Assembly (NCBI GenBank): GCA_964621785.1 | Contig: CAZUPD010000026.1 | Span: 1 to 64,000 of the forward strand | DNA: 64,000 bases | Source: JACKDW01 sp964621785 | GTDB lineage: Bacteria > Myxococcota_A > Polyangia > Nannocystales > Nannocystaceae | Direction of reading: 5' to 3' | Shown here: piece after piece, positions 61,705-64,000 of the stretch | Numbering within the stretch: the first letter of the stretch is position 1 | How the letters are laid out: each line of letters opens with the position of its first letter | The notes under the pieces: model-generated | Seen by the model: the letters and a program-made list of their open reading frames with translations, nothing else | Database searches by the model: none | Told to the model about the DNA's origin: nothing | Translations under genes and position numbers: made by a program

Positions 61705-62847
61705 CTAGCGCTTGCATGTGCGCGAGATGTCGACGGCGTGTTCAACCGCTGGTGTCGCTGAGCCGGCTGCTCCGCGAAAATCCTTGACTGCTGCGGTTGC
61801 CTGGCGGCAGCGTCCAGCCTCCGACAGCGCTTCGACCTTGCGGACATGGGTTCCCGGGAGCTTTGGATCGAGCTCGAGGGCCTTGTCGAACTTTGCCAGG
61901 GCCCCCCCGTCACCGTCGAGTTTGCCGGCTTTGGCGAGCGCTGCCCCCCACAGTGACCATACAACTGGCTGACCGGGCAACTTGCCCGCGAGAGCCTCCA
62001 ACCTGGGTAACGCACCAGTGGCATCGCCCGACAGTAACTGTGCACGCGCGAGGGCAAACTCTGCATCGACCGCGCCGGGCTGGAGCTTGAGCGCAGCTTC
62101 AAAAGCAGTCTTCGCCGCGGGATATTTCTTGGCCTTGAGCAAAAGTTGCCCATGGGCCATCCGCACCGAAGCTTCTTCGGGCGCGAGGTCGACGGCCTGT
62201 TGTGCAGCCGCAAGTGCTTGGTCGATGTGACCCTGACCGAGCTGAACGTCGGCGATCGCCAACAAAACGTCGAAATCTTCGGGTGCGAGGTTGCGGGCTT
62301 CGGCAAGGGCTTGGAGGGCTTTTTGCGGTTCACCCAGGCCGTCGAGCGCAAGCCCGAGATTGTAGTGCGCGTCGGCAAAGTCGGCCTTGGACTGCAACGC
62401 TTTTTGAAACGCGTCGACAGCCTCTGCGTAGTTTTTTTTGTCGAGTTGAATCGCCCCGATGCCGTTGAGCGCCGCGAAATACCCGGGCTCGATGGAGACG
62501 GCCTGTTTCCAAGCTTCGAGGGCTTCGTCGGTGCGTCCGAGGGCTTCGAGGGCGACGCCACGGCCGTAGTGAAATTCGTGGTTTTTCGGTTTTTCTGCGA
62601 GGGCTTGGTCGAGCAGTGCAAGCGCTTCGTCGGGTTTGTCGCGCTCGATGAGCCGGGCCGCCTGGGTCACCGGATCGCCGCTTTGAAGGTTGGCCCTGTC
62701 GCCGTCGAGTTGGTCACCGTTGTCTGGCGACGTTGTGTCGTCCGATTTTTTACACCCGATTAGCGTGAGGCTGATGAGCAATCCCGTGTATACACAAAGG
62801 TTGCGCACACGGGACAGGCGAAGGCGGGGGAAACTGGGCGAAGCCAT
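61705..62847 (-). CDS. TPR-repeat lipoprotein
   Basis: 380 residues from ATG 62847 (GTG 62874 in frame). Signal peptide with lipobox LIGC. About eight TPR units follow, with the usual G/A..Y/F..A...P spacing (YGRGVALEALGRTDEALEAW, LNGIGAIQLDKKNYAEAVDAF, HYNLGLALDGLGEPQKALQAL, LLLKAKKYPAAKTAF and others). It acts as a protein-binding scaffold in the periplasm or outer membrane. It starts 13 bp after the HtrA gene's stop, so the two are probably one operon. It faces the protease gene with a 55-bp spacer holding a motif palindrome (61676). Confidence 0.88.
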   Translation of the reverse strand: MASPSFPRLRLSRVRNLCVYTGLLISLTLIGCKKSDDTTSPDNGDQLDGDRANLQSGDPVTQAARLIERDKPDEALALLDQALAEKPKNHEFHYGRGVALEALGRTDEALEAWKQAVSIEPGYFAALNGIGAIQLDKKNYAEAVDAFQKALQSKADFADAHYNLGLALDGLGEPQKALQALAEARNLAPEDFDVLLAIADVQLGQGHIDQALAAAQQAVDLAPEEASVRMAHGQLLLKAKKYPAAKTAFEAALKLQPGAVDAEFALARAQLLSGDATGALPRLEALAGKLPGQPVVWSLWGAALAKAGKLDGDGGALAKFDKALELDPKLPGTHVRKVEALSEAGRCRQATAAVKDFRGAAGSATPAVEHAVDISRTCKR

Positions 62848-62860
62848 CGGTAGGAGGGTA

Positions 62861-64000
62861 CTACGGCCGACCACTCGGACGCATCATGATCGGATCGGCA
62901 CCCCGGGAGAACATCGGAACATTGGCTTCGATCCCGTCGGCCCGCTCGAGCGTCACGGCCACGCCGCGCTTTCCCTGACTGCGAAGCTTGCGTAAGGCAC
63001 CTTGAAAACTCGTGTCGGTGTCGACCAACTTGCCGTCGATCGCTTTGACCCGAGCACCCTTAAACTCGCGGACAAACGGAGATGTCGCGGCGTGGAACTC
63101 GACCACGTGCCAGTGCCCCGACTGTTGGTTTTTCTCGACTTTGAGCCCGAGGAGATCAAGGGTGTCACCCGGGATCTGGCGATCGGCCGCGGCCGCACCG
63201 ACTTCGATCGTGACCGCGATGCGTTTGCCATCGCGGACGACTGCGAGTTGCAATTCCTGACCAGGGATCAGCGAACGGACGACGCTGACGAGCTCGAGCA
63301 GGAGTTTTTGGTTGCCGGCGGCACCGGTGCCAAAGCTGTCGTACCGGCGGCCGGCGATCTCGACGACGATATCCCCGACCCGCAGTCCTGCGCGTTCGGC
63401 AGGTAGACCGGGGATGACCTTGGAGACCTTGACCCCATTCACGTAGCCAAGGCCGGTGACCGCTTCCGGAAGAGGATCGTCGGACATCATCACACCGATC
63501 TCTCCGGCACTTCGGATCTGCCCCTGGACGACGGCTTGGAGGACGGTATTGATGTGGTCGAAGGGGATCGCAAACGCGATCCCTTCGCCGCGTTCGGCCC
63601 GGGCGGTTGTGATCCCGACGAGTTCGCCGCGGAGGTTGAAAAGCGGCCCGCCGGAATTGCCGAGGTTGATCGCCGCGTCGAGCTGGATCAGCGGAAGCGT
63701 GTGATCTCCGCGATCAACGGCAGAGACAATGCCGGCAGCGATACTGTTCTCAAGCCCGAGTGGGGTGCCAATCGCAAATACGCCCTCGCCGACACGCAAC
63801 GGTGTCGATGCGCCGCTGGGGGCAAAAACAAAGGTCTCGGGCTCGCTCGGCTGGAGGCGCAACAGCGCGAGATCCTGTTGTTCGTCTGCCCACAACAACT
63901 TCGCCGGCAAGATCCGACCGTTGGCAAACCGCGCGAGGACTTGCCCAGGTCGGTTGCCGTAACGGGAAGGTTGTGCGACGACGTGGAAATTTGTCAGCAG
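62861..64000 (-). CDS. HtrA/DegP-like serine protease with PDZ domains (cut by right edge)
   Basis: At least 380 residues; the frame stays open to base 64000, so the start is outside. The catalytic triad is visible: His in LTNFHVVA (about 63920-63990), Asp in QQDLALLRL, Ser in GNSGGPLF. One PDZ domain follows (about VIPGLPAERAGLRVGDIV) and a second, less typical, one near the C-terminus (VKAIDGKLVDTDTSF). Family members degrade or refold envelope proteins under stress. The TTG at 63910 is inside the protein. It is the first gene of the operon with the TPR lipoprotein. Confidence 0.92.
   Translation of the reverse strand: MLTNFHVVAQPSRYGNRPGQVLARFANGRILPAKLLWADEQQDLALLRLQPSEPETFVFAPSGASTPLRVGEGVFAIGTPLGLENSIAAGIVSAVDRGDHTLPLIQLDAAINLGNSGGPLFNLRGELVGITTARAERGEGIAFAIPFDHINTVLQAVVQGQIRSAGEIGVMMSDDPLPEAVTGLGYVNGVKVSKVIPGLPAERAGLRVGDIVVEIAGRRYDSFGTGAAGNQKLLLELVSVVRSLIPGQELQLAVVRDGKRIAVTIEVGAAAADRQIPGDTLDLLGLKVEKNQQSGHWHVVEFHAATSPFVREFKGARVKAIDGKLVDTDTSFQGALRKLRSQGKRGVAVTLERADGIEANVPMFSRGADPIMMRPSGRP

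Noticed and set aside
1..64000. CRISPR array, phage-defence island, integron, prophage or IS element
   Set aside because: No regularly spaced repeats, transposase or integrase-like genes, or defence-type domains were recognised.
1..64000. tRNA and rRNA genes
   Set aside because: No T-loop/anticodon patterns or rRNA-like conserved stretches were seen in the spacers by eye; a tRNA scan could still find one.

Overview
The window looks like a chromosome segment of a GC-rich myxobacterium, most likely of the Nannocystineae (Enhygromyxa/Plesiocystis/Nannocystis type). This is an inference from several traits seen together: many lipoproteins with Thr/Ser/Asp/Glu linkers, several Ser/Thr protein kinases (one with a histidine-kinase tail), AgmX/PglI-type C-terminal domains, an ADYC-type lipoprotein, a MYXO-CTERM-like sorting tag, and a Rieske oxygenase of the kind used on sterols. 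No rRNA, tRNA, CRISPR array or insertion sequence was recognised. Both ends cut genes, and ten Ns mark an assembly gap at 60802-60811.

Layout. 0-14.8 kb is mostly cell-envelope and accessory genes: a WD40 protein, an AgmX-like protein, a ceramidase-like lipoprotein, a porin, a lipoprotein with a RanBP2-type zinc finger, a Rieske oxygenase, a methyltransferase and cupin pair, lipoproteins and an NlpC/P60-like protein. It includes a gene-poor stretch (12.84-13.95 kb) holding a strong terminator and a possible structured RNA. 14.8-26.4 kb has a truncated sigma-factor remnant next to a membrane kinase, glycyl-tRNA synthetase, YggX, a dihaem cytochrome with a DM13 domain plus a decayed partial duplicate of it, a kinase-TPR protein and an ADYC lipoprotein. 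26.5-44.1 kb has a double AgmX lipoprotein, a tyrosine phosphatase-like protein, a flavin amine oxidase, alanine racemase, a Crp/Fnr regulator, a ThiE-like protein, a eukaryote-type cyclophilin, large lipoproteins, an SGNH hydrolase, a DUF4388 protein and a three-gene membrane operon. 44.1-49.2 kb is one 1672-residue Ser/Thr kinase - ATPase-like - GAF - histidine kinase. 49.4-59.6 kb is largely housekeeping: a TerB-like protein, then pgk-tpiA-secG-dapF with overlapping or close ends, guaB-guaA and ruvB. 59.7-64 kb has a MYXO-CTERM protein, a trypsin-like protease, a TPR lipoprotein and an HtrA-like protease cut by the right edge.

The most unusual signal is not a gene. A 10-bp palindrome, TGYANNTRCA, occurs 59 times by hand count, where base composition alone predicts about two. 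It lies inside genes of all kinds and in spacers. In coding regions 35 of 46 copies sit in the one frame that can be built from synonymous wobble bases. It is found in five of the eight convergent gene junctions longer than about 25 bp, and one site is kept in a decayed gene copy whose haem motif has been lost. This looks like a genome-wide DNA element similar in kind to the cyanobacterial HIP1 palindrome, and I do not recognise it as described.
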